In this document: in pieces, positions 8,347-15,983 of the stretch | Layout: each line of letters opens with the position of its first letter | Position numbering within the stretch: position 1 is the first letter of the stretch | Assembly: GCA_026645815.1 (NCBI GenBank) | Contig: JAPKMR010000016.1 | Span: forward strand, 1-64,000 | Direction: 5' to 3' | DNA: 64,000 bases | DNA from: Anaerolineae bacterium | GTDB taxonomy: Bacteria > Chloroflexota > Anaerolineae > B4-G1 > SLSP01 | The notes under the pieces: model-generated | What the model was told of the DNA's origin: nothing | The model's database searches: none | Seen by the model: only the letters and a program-made list of their open reading frames with translations | Translations under genes and position numbers: made by a program

Positions 8347-8832
8347 ATGGCAATGAACGATGTTTCCGCACGGGCGACGATTTCGACGCGACGAGAGCCA
8401 ACTGTTTGGATTTTGGCTTTGTTGTTGACCGTCCAGGGGGCTTCCTTCACCATTGCGGCGGTTCGGTTGTTGTTGATCCCGGAAGTGGCCTGGATGGTAC
8501 ATCTACCCTGGTTGGGCGATGTATTGCCGGTCAGCCAGATGGTTGGCGGAATTTCCGCAACGCTTGCGGCATTGACGCTGATCACGGCTTTCGGCTGTAT
8601 CCGCCTGACACCCATCGTGTGGCTGAACGCCATGGCAGCCCAGGGCATCACGCTGCTGACATTGCTGCTCCTCTATTTCAGTCATTTCACCGAACACCTT
8701 GCAGGACAAGGCGTTTACCGCTATATCTTCTATCTGGTCATGGCCTATGCAGTATTCATGGTATTTTTCCTGACTCTGGTTGTGCGCCAGATTGCTTACC
8801 ATGAACCTGCCCTTAGAAGTGCAAGGCGTTGA
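8347..8832 (+). CDS. Four-helix membrane protein of unknown function
   Basis: A 161-residue protein with four predicted membrane segments at roughly residues 20-42, 62-85, 90-112 and 122-148, and charged termini. I do not recognise the family. ATG 8347 and ATG 8353 are both in frame behind a GAAGGGG site. Its stop touches the start of the downstream Vps62-like gene, so both are probably one transcript and the protein may work with it. Confidence 0.6.
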   Translation: MAMNDVSARATISTRREPTVWILALLLTVQGASFTIAAVRLLLIPEVAWMVHLPWLGDVLPVSQMVGGISATLAALTLITAFGCIRLTPIVWLNAMAAQGITLLTLLLLYFSHFTEHLAGQGVYRYIFYLVMAYAVFMVFFLTLVVRQIAYHEPALRSARR

Positions 8833-8834
8833 CT

Positions 8835-10778
8835 ATGACGATCCCTTTGGCTCCTGAGCTTGTTGTTGAGACTACGCCCCCTGCGTTGACCCCGGAGCAG
8901 GAAGACATCTCGTTGCTGCGGCGCTTTGAGCCGGTGCTGCGTTTCACGCGGGGCGAGCAATTCTTCCCCATGGATGTGGAACGCTATATCGAGGATTCCA
9001 GCCTGTGGATGCAGCGCCCCGGATATGCGCCGGTGTGCTTGGTGCCTGAGGGTGCGCTTAACCCTGATTTACTGGCACGCTTCAACTATGCGCGTCCTGA
9101 AGCGGTCTATTTCCTCAAATTCATTGATCCCCTCAACCTCGCAGAGCTGGCAGCCTATGAGGTGCGCCGTGTGGGACGGGGTCTGTTGAGTCGCCACGCC
9201 GAAGATGTCTTTCATGCGGGCTTGGGGCGCCTGGCGCGTGTGGGCTATCTTTCGCGTTTTGTGGATGCCCTATTTACACTTTCCCTTCTGACCAGGGGCA
9301 ATGTGCCGGGTGATACTGCGGCAGCGGCAGCCCGCGCTTATGCACAACTGCAATCCACAGCGGAATCTTATCGTTATCATGGACGGGTGCTGCACCGTGA
9401 TGGTTGGGTGATACTGCAATACTGGTTCTTTTATGCGTTCAACAATTGGCGCTCGGGTTTCTTTGGGGTCAATGATCACGAGGCTGATTGGGAAATGATC
9501 ACGCTTTACCTCGATGAGCCACAGCCGGGTGACGTTCACCCTGAATGGGTGGCTTATGCCTCACATGATGCCTCTGGTGATGATTTGCGGCGGCGCTGGG
9601 ATGATCCTGAGGTGTGCAAAGTGGGTGAGCACCCGGTGGTTTATGTGGGCGCCGGGTCCCACGCCAGCTACTTCTCGCCGGGTGAGTATATGGCAGAATT
9701 GGAGATGCACTTCCTGCGTCCTTTCGCTCGCCTGATGGAGTGGCTTCAGCACCGTTGGCGGAAAGCGCGCGACGAAGTGTACAGTGAGGGCGCAGTCGCG
9801 TCGCCAGGCGATATTGTGCTGGAAAGCGGACCGCATGATGAGCCTGGTTCAGCTCTGGATATCTTCCGTGTGCCCTTTGTGGATTATGCCCGTGGGGATG
9901 GCGCGGCTGTTGGACCTGAACAGCCTAAAGCGTGGGCGGAGCCGGTTCTGCTTGAGCCGGTCCCGGATTGGGCCTCAAACTACCGCGGTTTGTGGGGGCT
10001 TTATGCGCGCGACCCGATTGCCGGCGAAAACGCCCCCGCCGGTCCTCTTTACAATCGTGATGGCACACTGCGCCGCGCGTGGTACGATCCTCTGGGGTGG
10101 GCTGGCTTGGATAAGATTCCCCCGTCACATTTGGCGCTGGCGCGATTATCCCAGCGTCATGCCGCCATTAGGGAACGGCGCGCGGCATCTCTGGCAGAGA
10201 TTGCCGCCAAATCTACCGAATTGACAGAATTGGGCGTCGAGATTGCGGCATTGTATGAGCACCCCCACCTCTTACCTGAGGCCTTAGCCCACCAGGAGCG
10301 CGCTAAGGCGCTTTCGATAGAACTGGCGCGGCTTCGCCAACAGGCTGAAACGGATGTGGAAGTGTTGGATGCCTTGGACCAGCACCGCACAGCGCTCGCT
10401 GCTGGTCAGCGTGGTCCCTTGCGCGCGCACATCCACCGGGCGCACCATCCCGCAACCGCTTCAGAACGGCGCATGAACCGCATCGCCGAACTTTGGGCTG
10501 CCACAAGTATTGGGGGGCTGTTGTTGGGGGTGGTGTTGCTGGCGCTTTTCTCGCCGCAGCATGTGGTAGCGGGTCTCATACTGCTGCTGACCGCTTTTGT
10601 GTTCATTGAGGCAGGATTTCGCCGCCAGATGGGCAGACTTGTTTCGAGCGTCACCATTGTGCTCGCGCTCATCGCCGCCGGGGTTATCCTCTATGAGTTT
10701 TTCTGGCAACTCATTGTGGTTGCCGTCGTATTGATTGGGATTTACTTGACCTGGGAGAACTTGCGGGAACTGTTGTGA
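8835..10778 (+). CDS. Vps62-like domain protein with C-terminal membrane helices
   Basis: A protein of about 647 residues. Residues about 175-290 contain HRDGWVILQYWFFYAFNNW, then NDHEADWEMITLYL and VYVGAGSHASYF. This pattern (tryptophan-rich strand, H-E-x-D-W-E, then GSHASYF) is typical of the Vps62/DUF946 family, found in eukaryotes and scattered bacteria, with no settled biochemical role. A charged, helical region (about 430-540) follows, then three hydrophobic segments near the C-terminus (about 550-645), so the protein is probably a membrane protein with a soluble N-terminal part. TTG 8829 is an alternative start that would overlap the upstream stop. Confidence 0.65.
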   Translation: MTIPLAPELVVETTPPALTPEQEDISLLRRFEPVLRFTRGEQFFPMDVERYIEDSSLWMQRPGYAPVCLVPEGALNPDLLARFNYARPEAVYFLKFIDPLNLAELAAYEVRRVGRGLLSRHAEDVFHAGLGRLARVGYLSRFVDALFTLSLLTRGNVPGDTAAAAARAYAQLQSTAESYRYHGRVLHRDGWVILQYWFFYAFNNWRSGFFGVNDHEADWEMITLYLDEPQPGDVHPEWVAYASHDASGDDLRRRWDDPEVCKVGEHPVVYVGAGSHASYFSPGEYMAELEMHFLRPFARLMEWLQHRWRKARDEVYSEGAVASPGDIVLESGPHDEPGSALDIFRVPFVDYARGDGAAVGPEQPKAWAEPVLLEPVPDWASNYRGLWGLYARDPIAGENAPAGPLYNRDGTLRRAWYDPLGWAGLDKIPPSHLALARLSQRHAAIRERRAASLAEIAAKSTELTELGVEIAALYEHPHLLPEALAHQERAKALSIELARLRQQAETDVEVLDALDQHRTALAAGQRGPLRAHIHRAHHPATASERRMNRIAELWAATSIGGLLLGVVLLALFSPQHVVAGLILLLTAFVFIEAGFRRQMGRLVSSVTIVLALIAAGVILYEFFWQLIVVAVVLIGIYLTWENLRELL

Positions 10779-10817
10779 GCGGCTGAAGCTGTACAGTTAT
10801 ATTTGGGGGGAGCACTG

Positions 10818-11171
10818 GTGAGCTATTATTCTGAAGTTGAAATGGCAGAGTTGCGACGTCTTTTCGAGCTCGAGGTATTGAAATGGCCTAGAGTTACCGT
10901 TCGGACCATGTTTGGTTGCCCCAGCTATCAGGTGGATGGGCGACTGTTTGCTTTTCTGGTGACCGGCGGTGTCGTCATCACCCAACTCATGCGGACAGAT
11001 CGCGAGTTACTGCGCCAGCACTATCAGGTCGCGGACTTCAAGGCTGGTGAGCGCGTTCTCACCCAATGGATTCAGGTGTCGCTGCCCGAAAAACAGCAAC
11101 TCGGATATCTCTTGCCCTATGTCCGCAAAAGCTATGAACGCGCCCTGGCTCGCACACTTGGTGGTGACTGA
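10818..11171 (+). CDS. TfoX N-terminal-domain-like protein
   Basis: A 117-residue protein. RTMFGCPSYQVDGRLFAFL resembles the TfoX_N/YjbR-like motif, in which a short conserved MFG segment opens a beta sheet. I chose GTG 10818 because GGGGGGAG lies 5 bases upstream; the frame could start at TTG 10803. TfoX-type domains are linked to competence regulation in Haemophilus, but single-domain proteins like this one have no proven role. It lies 39 bases after the Vps62-like gene and converges with the GNAT gene. Confidence 0.6.
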   Translation: MSYYSEVEMAELRRLFELEVLKWPRVTVRTMFGCPSYQVDGRLFAFLVTGGVVITQLMRTDRELLRQHYQVADFKAGERVLTQWIQVSLPEKQQLGYLLPYVRKSYERALARTLGGD

Positions 11172-11184
11172 GCTGGAAGGGCGT

Positions 11185-12090
11185 TCAGGCCCGCCGTAGA
11201 ACCATTTCGATACGCTCGAAAGCGACAGTATAGCCAAACGCTTGCAGCGCCGGAAAGCATGGATCATCCGCGGCGAGATTCTCGTGATGCGTTTCATGGT
11301 TGGGATAGGCGGTGTGCAGTGCGTGCAGAAGTGCGCTGTACACCGCTTCTTTATCGGCTGTCTCGGCTTGCAGTGTCAACTTCCCCAGTTGGGATGGCAG
11401 GCGTTGATAAGTGATCCACCCCCACTCCCCTGAGTGCAAGTGAACCTCCAGCCCCTCCAGGTTACCTGCATGGTGTAGTGAGGGTATCTCATTCAACCAT
11501 GAGGGGGTATTCTGGTAGTGTTCGAGCGCTGTCACTGCTTCACCCTCGGTCAGCCGGCGTGTTGTGTATGTGGGGACCGTTGGGATGCTTGCCTCGGCGT
11601 TCCGGTGCAGTACCAGCAGCTCCCGCGTTGGGGAAAAGCCGAGCTTACAAAACAGGCGATGTGCGGGAGCGTTATTCTTGATGACTTCCAGGATAATGGT
11701 GTGCGCTCCCAATTGCCAGGAACGTTCGATGAGCGTTTCCATCAGGCGTTGCCCGGTTCCGTGGCGGCGCTTCACCTGCAGGATGCCCAGACGGGTAATC
11801 CATGTCCGTGGCAAACGTACGCCCAGCATGGCTAATCCCAGGATTTGCTGACCCTCGATAGCAACTGCGGAATGCTCGAGTGCCACATCATAGGTGAGAA
11901 TATACTTCTGTAGCTGTGCCACCGTCATCGGCATGGCGATAAGATAGTCGGCGCGGGCTTGATTATAGGCATCATTCAGCGTTTCCAGCGTGAAATCACT
12001 CGCTGCTGCGATTTGCAGAATCGTATCTGAGCCGTCTGCACCATTCGCTATTGCCTCTGCTTGCTCTATGTATAAAGGATCAGCATTCAT
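11185..12090 (-). CDS. GNAT family N-acetyltransferase
   Basis: A 301-residue protein. The acetyl-CoA site is visible in RRHGTGQRLMETLIERSW (about residues 107-125), followed by NNAPAHRLFCKLGF, the usual beta5/alpha4 region. The C-terminal 130 residues look like a second, degenerate GNAT-like half. The start is set by ATG 12090 with AAGAGG upstream. It is monocistronic and convergent with the TfoX-N-like gene. The acetyl acceptor cannot be deduced. Confidence 0.82.
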   Translation of the reverse strand: MNADPLYIEQAEAIANGADGSDTILQIAAASDFTLETLNDAYNQARADYLIAMPMTVAQLQKYILTYDVALEHSAVAIEGQQILGLAMLGVRLPRTWITRLGILQVKRRHGTGQRLMETLIERSWQLGAHTIILEVIKNNAPAHRLFCKLGFSPTRELLVLHRNAEASIPTVPTYTTRRLTEGEAVTALEHYQNTPSWLNEIPSLHHAGNLEGLEVHLHSGEWGWITYQRLPSQLGKLTLQAETADKEAVYSALLHALHTAYPNHETHHENLAADDPCFPALQAFGYTVAFERIEMVLRRA

Positions 12091-12312
12091 GGACCAACCT
12101 CTTTTGTGAAATGGTTATCGTAGATGTTCAGATTCTTGCGTTAGCGTAATTCGCCCGGTCTTGTGGCGGGTGCTCACCGGGCGCACACCTCCACAGACTT
12201 TGAAAAGCTAGCATACTTTCCGGCTAATGTCAAAAATGGAAATTTGAATTCCTCTCCTGTGTAAGTGCTCAGGCTTTCATCACAAGGCACACACTGTAAA
12301 GTCCGTTAAAAA

Positions 12313-12421
12313 GGGTGATTTTCGATGCCGCGCGCAGCGCGGCATCGAAAATCACCCCTAAAACCGCGGCTTCAGCCGCTCTTCGTAGCGGCAAGCGGGA
12401 GAACGCTGAACAGTTACCCGC
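12313..12421. repeat. Palindromic repeat plus B module (copy 3)
   Basis: A perfect palindrome (12313-12357, 21-bp arms from GGGTGATTTTCGATGCCGC, GCA triloop) is followed by the B module, which contains GCGGCTTCAGCCGC and ends GCTGAACAGTTAC. A near-identical composite follows at 12485. The 12091-12601 region otherwise holds a short hairpin (CGCCCGGT/ACCGGGCG, about 12150-12182) and no gene I can support. Confidence 0.8.
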
Positions 12422-12484
12422 CTATGCAAGTGTTCAGATTCCTATCGTAGGGCGTGAATTTCGGGCTGAAGCCCGCAAGAAAAA

Positions 12485-12593
12485 GTGTTTTTGGCTGCCG
12501 CGCTACGCGCGGCAGCCAAAAACACCTTCTAAAATCGCGGCTTTAGCCGCTCTTGTTGGGGCAAGCGGGAGAACGCTGAACAGTTACCCGCCT
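12485..12593. repeat. Palindromic repeat plus B module (copy 4)
   Basis: A perfect palindrome (12485-12525, 19-bp arms, GTGTTTTTGGCTGCCGCGC) has a TAC centre, i.e. GTA on the minus strand. The B module (GCGGCTTTAGCCGC to GCTGAACAGTTAC) follows. Together with the copy at 12313 this makes a tandem pair directly upstream of the tRNA promoter. Confidence 0.82.
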
Positions 12594-12601
12594 ATTGGGC
12601 T

Positions 12602-12629
12602 TTGACAAAAAAACTGGGCGTGGTATACT
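12602..12629 (+). promoter_or_regulatory. tRNA operon promoter
   Basis: TTGACA (12602-12607), a 16-bp spacer and TATACT (12624-12629). It gives a transcript starting near 12636, 28 bases before the first tRNA. Confidence 0.82.
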
Positions 12630-12663
12630 GCGGTCTGCGAGGAAGGGGGACCCCCTCGGACCC

Positions 12664-12748
12664 GGAGGGATGGCCGAGCGGCTTAAGGCAACGGTCTTGA
12701 AAACCGTCGTAGCGCAAGTTACCGTGGGTTCGAATCCCACTCCCTCCG
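12664..12748 (+). tRNA. tRNA-Ser(UGA)
   Basis: An 85-nt class II tRNA. Acceptor GGAGGGA pairs with TCCCTCC and the discriminator is G. The anticodon stem ACGGT/ACCGT frames TGA. The long variable arm and GGTTCGAATCC T-arm are intact. No 3' CCA is encoded. Confidence 0.95.
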
Positions 12749-12770
12749 CCTTTACAAGTGATGCGCACCT

Positions 12771-12862
12771 GGGGAGGTGCCAGAGTGGACGATTGGGGCC
12801 GCCTGCTAAGCGGTTGTGGGGACAATAAATCTCCACCCAGGGTTCGAATCCCTGCCTCCCCG
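12771..12862 (+). tRNA. tRNA-Ser(GCU)
   Basis: A 92-nt class II tRNA. Acceptor GGGGAGG pairs with CCTCCCC and the discriminator is G. The anticodon loop CTGCTAA sits on a GCCGC/GCGGT stem. It has a long variable arm and GGTTCGAATCC T-arm. It lies 22 bases after tRNA-Ser(UGA). Confidence 0.95.
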
Positions 12863-12870
12863 CCTGATGT

Positions 12871-12944
12871 GCCCCTGTGGCTCAATTGGATAGAGCGTTT
12901 GGTTGCGGACCAAAAGGTTTCAGGTTCAAGTCCTGACAGGGGTA
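12871..12944 (+). tRNA. tRNA-Arg with GCG anticodon
   Basis: A 74-nt class I tRNA. Acceptor GCCCCTG pairs with CAGGGGT (a G-U closing pair) and the discriminator is A. The anticodon loop TTGCGGA on a TTTGG/CCAAA stem gives anticodon GCG (12905-12907). Most bacteria read CGU/CGC/CGA with an ACG anticodon deaminated to ICG, so an encoded G34 is unusual. It is the last gene of the three-tRNA operon. Confidence 0.88.
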
Positions 12945-12948
12945 CACA

Positions 12949-12985
12949 CAGCGCCGGAAGTATGCTTCCGGCGCTGTGCTTTTTC
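12949..12985 (+). terminator. Terminator of the tRNA operon
   Basis: A 12-bp stem (CAGCGCCGGAAG / CTTCCGGCGCTG, 12949-12976) with a TATG loop is followed by TGCTTTTTC. Confidence 0.88.
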
Positions 12986-12999
12986 TGCGCGAACTTCGT

Positions 13000-13380
13000 T
13001 CAGGGGAGCAATGCGATGGTCTCGATTTCCACCAACCCGCCTAACGGCAGCGCCGCGACCGCAACGGTGGAGCGCGCGGGTGGGGTGTCGGGGAAGTATT
13101 CCCCGTAGATGGCGTTGACGGCTTTGAAATGCGCCATATCGGTGAGGAAGATGGTCGTTTTGACCACATGGGCGAAGTCGGTGCCGGCAGCTTCCAGCAC
13201 CGCTTGAATATTCTTCATCACCTGGCGTGCCTGGCTCTCCACATCCGGTCCGGCGAGAACGCCGGTCTCCGGTATCAAGCCTAGCTGCCCGGATGTGAAA
13301 ATCAGCTGCCCGGTACTGATACCTTGCGAATAGGGTCCGAGCGCTTTGGGAGCGTGGACGGTTGCGATTCCAGTCTTCAT
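13000..13380 (-). CDS. ridA: RidA family enamine/imine deaminase
   Basis: A 126-residue RidA/YjgF/UK114 protein, a trimeric cytosolic enzyme that hydrolyses reactive enamines and imines made by PLP enzymes. The conserved PPARSTV (active-site arginine, about residue 106) and VEIETIA (glutamate, about 120) are present, as is the N-terminal KALGPYSQGI motif. Start ATG 13380 has GGAGGG six bases upstream. It lies 48 bases after the SDR gene on the same strand and could be co-transcribed with it. Confidence 0.92.
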   Translation of the reverse strand: MKTGIATVHAPKALGPYSQGISTGQLIFTSGQLGLIPETGVLAGPDVESQARQVMKNIQAVLEAAGTDFAHVVKTTIFLTDMAHFKAVNAIYGEYFPDTPPARSTVAVAALPLGGLVEIETIALLP

Positions 13381-13428
13381 GAATACCCTCCTTTGATGTA
13401 TAACCTACGGTCGTACTTTGCTGATGAG

Positions 13429-14400
13429 CTAGCTGCCATTACGACGCGCCTGCCAGTAGGGCGAAAGCTTGAGTATGGCCCTGCGTGCAAAAGGGCGCGC
13501 CAGGGGCATGAAATAGCGTCGCCATCCCAGCAACGCTGCCACCTCATTCACGATCTCATCGTAGCTCGCACGTTGATAATGGAGCAAGCGCTGGCTTCCC
13601 TCCGTATCGAGCCAATCCGTGCAGTACTCTTCTGTGGTGAATGCCTCTGCGGGCAATGTTCCGATTCCCATCGCCGTTAACATCTTCCCTAGATACTCAC
13701 TATACGTCATCTGGCAGGTCGGACCGCCGCCGATGAGCCATACCTGTCCCCATATCGCCTCGCATTGCAACGCATTGGAGAGCGCCAGGCCCAAATCATA
13801 CGGGTGTATGACCTCGAAGCGTGTATCAGGGCGAATCTCGAACATGATGGGATGGGCTTTACGCAGCGTGATATGCGGCACATCTGAGAACCGGAAAATC
13901 GTCCACTTTAGCTGTGAGGCTTTGACCATCGCCTCACAGGCAATCTTGTGCTCCGTGTAAGGATCGGTGGCGAAGACTGGGTCTGTCACCCGGCGGGGTG
14001 GGGGCAGGTGGCGTGTGGGACCAAAGAGATCGAACGAAGAAGCCAGAATAAAACTGGGTGGCTTGGATTGCGCCTCAGCCGTCGTCAGCAGGTTGCGCGT
14101 CCCTTCGACATTGACCTGGCGCGCCAGCTCCGGTTCGGCATTGCTCTGCGGCGGGATGACGGCAGCCAAATGGATGATGGCGTCTTGACCGCTTACAGCA
14201 TGGGCAATCAGCCCTGCATCTCGCACGTCGCCCCACAACACCTCGAAGCGCTGACCGTATCGTTTTTCGAGACGCTTGGCAACGGCTTCAGTTTTCGGTT
14301 GACGTAGATCGAGACACCGCACTTCATGGTTTTGCTTCAGTAATTCTTCCAGGGTGTGGGAACCGATGTGACCGAAGGCGCCAGTGAGTAGAACTTTCAT
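13429..14400 (-). CDS. NAD-dependent epimerase/dehydratase (extended SDR)
   Basis: A 323-residue extended short-chain dehydrogenase. The Rossmann motif TGAFGHIG (about residues 6-13) binds NAD(P). The catalytic triad is suggested by ASSFDLFG and YTEHK (the YxxxK motif, near 170). Start ATG 14400 (MKVLLTGAFG) follows AGAGG; the open frame continues upstream to 14493 and overlaps the MFS gene end, without similarity. Its sugar or steroid-like substrate cannot be named. It sits 32 bases after the MFS stop, probably in one operon with it and RidA. Confidence 0.85.
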   Translation of the reverse strand: MKVLLTGAFGHIGSHTLEELLKQNHEVRCLDLRQPKTEAVAKRLEKRYGQRFEVLWGDVRDAGLIAHAVSGQDAIIHLAAVIPPQSNAEPELARQVNVEGTRNLLTTAEAQSKPPSFILASSFDLFGPTRHLPPPRRVTDPVFATDPYTEHKIACEAMVKASQLKWTIFRFSDVPHITLRKAHPIMFEIRPDTRFEVIHPYDLGLALSNALQCEAIWGQVWLIGGGPTCQMTYSEYLGKMLTAMGIGTLPAEAFTTEEYCTDWLDTEGSQRLLHYQRASYDEIVNEVAALLGWRRYFMPLARPFARRAILKLSPYWQARRNGS

Positions 14401-14432
14401 GTTTGATAGACCTCTGGGAAGATGATATTTCG

Positions 14433-15773
14433 TCAGGCTGATTGGGCTGAGGGTGTGCTCCGAGCGCTCCACCGAGGATCGCGAACCCACCACGCCATCA
14501 ATATGCAGGCGAGTACTCCTATTCCTGCACTAATGATAAAGACCAGATCATAGCTGCTTCTGGCGAGAAAACCCCCTAATAGCGGGGCGACCAATCCTGC
14601 AATGCCGGTGCCGGTATTGGATAGCCCTAGATATGTCGGGCGGCGTTCAGCGCTGGAGAATTCCATGACCACCATGATGCCCGAAACAAAGAGCGCGCTT
14701 GCGCCAATGCCATTGAGTACGAATACGACGTAGCTCCATCCCGGTGAAGGCGCCAACCAGGCGAGAATGAAGCTCAAGATGCTGGCTACGCCACCAAAGA
14801 CCAGATTGCGCACATGTCCAAAGCGATCAGCGAGAAAACCGAAGAGTAAATTCCCTGTGGCTTGCCCTGCCAGTATCGCCAGTGTGTAATAACCGGCGGC
14901 GCTATCCCCCAAATCCCAGCGTTGAATGGACGAAATAGCCAGAAAGCTGCCACCCATACCGGTTAGCGCCAGGCATAGCCGTGCAATCATGAAGTGTGTA
15001 AAGTTGTGGTCCTGCTTGATAATCTCGGGTAGCCGCTGCCAGAACTCTTTCTGACTGGGGCGGGGGGTGGTCAAGGGCTGTGGCGGTTCGCGCACCAGCG
15101 CCAGAAAAACCCAGCTAACGCCGATGAAGACTGCTGCAAGCGCGAAGCAATAGAAGAAATTCATGGGATAGGCGACGGTTGCCAGCAAACGGGCGCTAAA
15201 CCCCGCCGCTGCAAAACTGACCAGAGTCCCCAGCGCATTGGTGAGGCCAAAGAAACGCCCGCGGCGCCTGAGCGGAATGATCTTGGCGATCATATCTTGC
15301 CAGGAGACGGCAACGGTGCCGGCGCCGACAACGTGCCAGGTAAGTGCCACAAGGGCGACCACCAGCGCCCAATTGGCGTGCCGCAACGCCAACAGCGGCG
15401 CAACTGCCAGCAGCGCGATGGGTGCGCGTTCCAGCAACAACCCCAGGTTCACCACCATAGCTTTCTTGCGCGGCAGGCGCTCGACTGCGCTGGCTGTGAA
15501 AAGCTGGGGCAGGAACCAACCCGCTTGTGCAATCGCCGCCATCAGTCCTACCGCGCGTGGGTCGGGAGTCAGCTTGCTGATGAAAAGCGCGAGTATGGTG
15601 CTGGTAGACATAAACGTCATGCCGAACCAGAAGCTCACGCCATCGAGAAGATTGACCCAGAAATTCCAGGGGAACAAACGCTCGACTTCAACGGCGACTT
15701 CAGCATCGTCGAGCGCCGGGAAATTTCGGTCGAGTTCCAGCAGATGGCGCAACAGGCGGATTCTATTCAGCAT
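14433..15773 (-). CDS. MFS transporter
   Basis: A protein of 446 residues with about 12 predicted membrane helices starting at about residue 40 (the frame is rich in hydrophobic runs throughout). The loop motif RLPRKKAMV lies between helices 2 and 3, and a second RFGHVRN motif lies after helix 8, as in the major facilitator superfamily. I chose ATG 15773 (MLNRIRLLRH) because GGAG lies 5 bases upstream; in-frame ATGs at 15791 and 15848 lack such a site. The hydrophilic N-terminal 35 residues are longer than usual. Substrate unknown. Confidence 0.85.
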   Translation of the reverse strand: MLNRIRLLRHLLELDRNFPALDDAEVAVEVERLFPWNFWVNLLDGVSFWFGMTFMSTSTILALFISKLTPDPRAVGLMAAIAQAGWFLPQLFTASAVERLPRKKAMVVNLGLLLERAPIALLAVAPLLALRHANWALVVALVALTWHVVGAGTVAVSWQDMIAKIIPLRRRGRFFGLTNALGTLVSFAAAGFSARLLATVAYPMNFFYCFALAAVFIGVSWVFLALVREPPQPLTTPRPSQKEFWQRLPEIIKQDHNFTHFMIARLCLALTGMGGSFLAISSIQRWDLGDSAAGYYTLAILAGQATGNLLFGFLADRFGHVRNLVFGGVASILSFILAWLAPSPGWSYVVFVLNGIGASALFVSGIMVVMEFSSAERRPTYLGLSNTGTGIAGLVAPLLGGFLARSSYDLVFIISAGIGVLACILMAWWVRDPRWSARSTPSAQSA

Positions 15774-15983
15774 GGTTCTCCGGCTTAGCATTCGGCGGCG
15801 GTGATTGTGATAACGAGTCTTTGCTGACTGGCTATCTTGTCCCCCCACTCACGTTTTAGCACAGCCTGATAGCTTGTCAAGCTAACTAATATCACTTTCA
15901 CTTGTTCTGCTTCGTGGTACAATGAGATTGGGCAGTCAAATGCCCTTTGTCCGGAGTCTTTTGGGGGAGAAGATAAGCAATTT

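Noticed and set aside
12120-12600. Possible CRISPR array because of repeats
   Set aside because: There are only two units, each an internal palindrome plus a module, with no regular short spacers and no cas genes.
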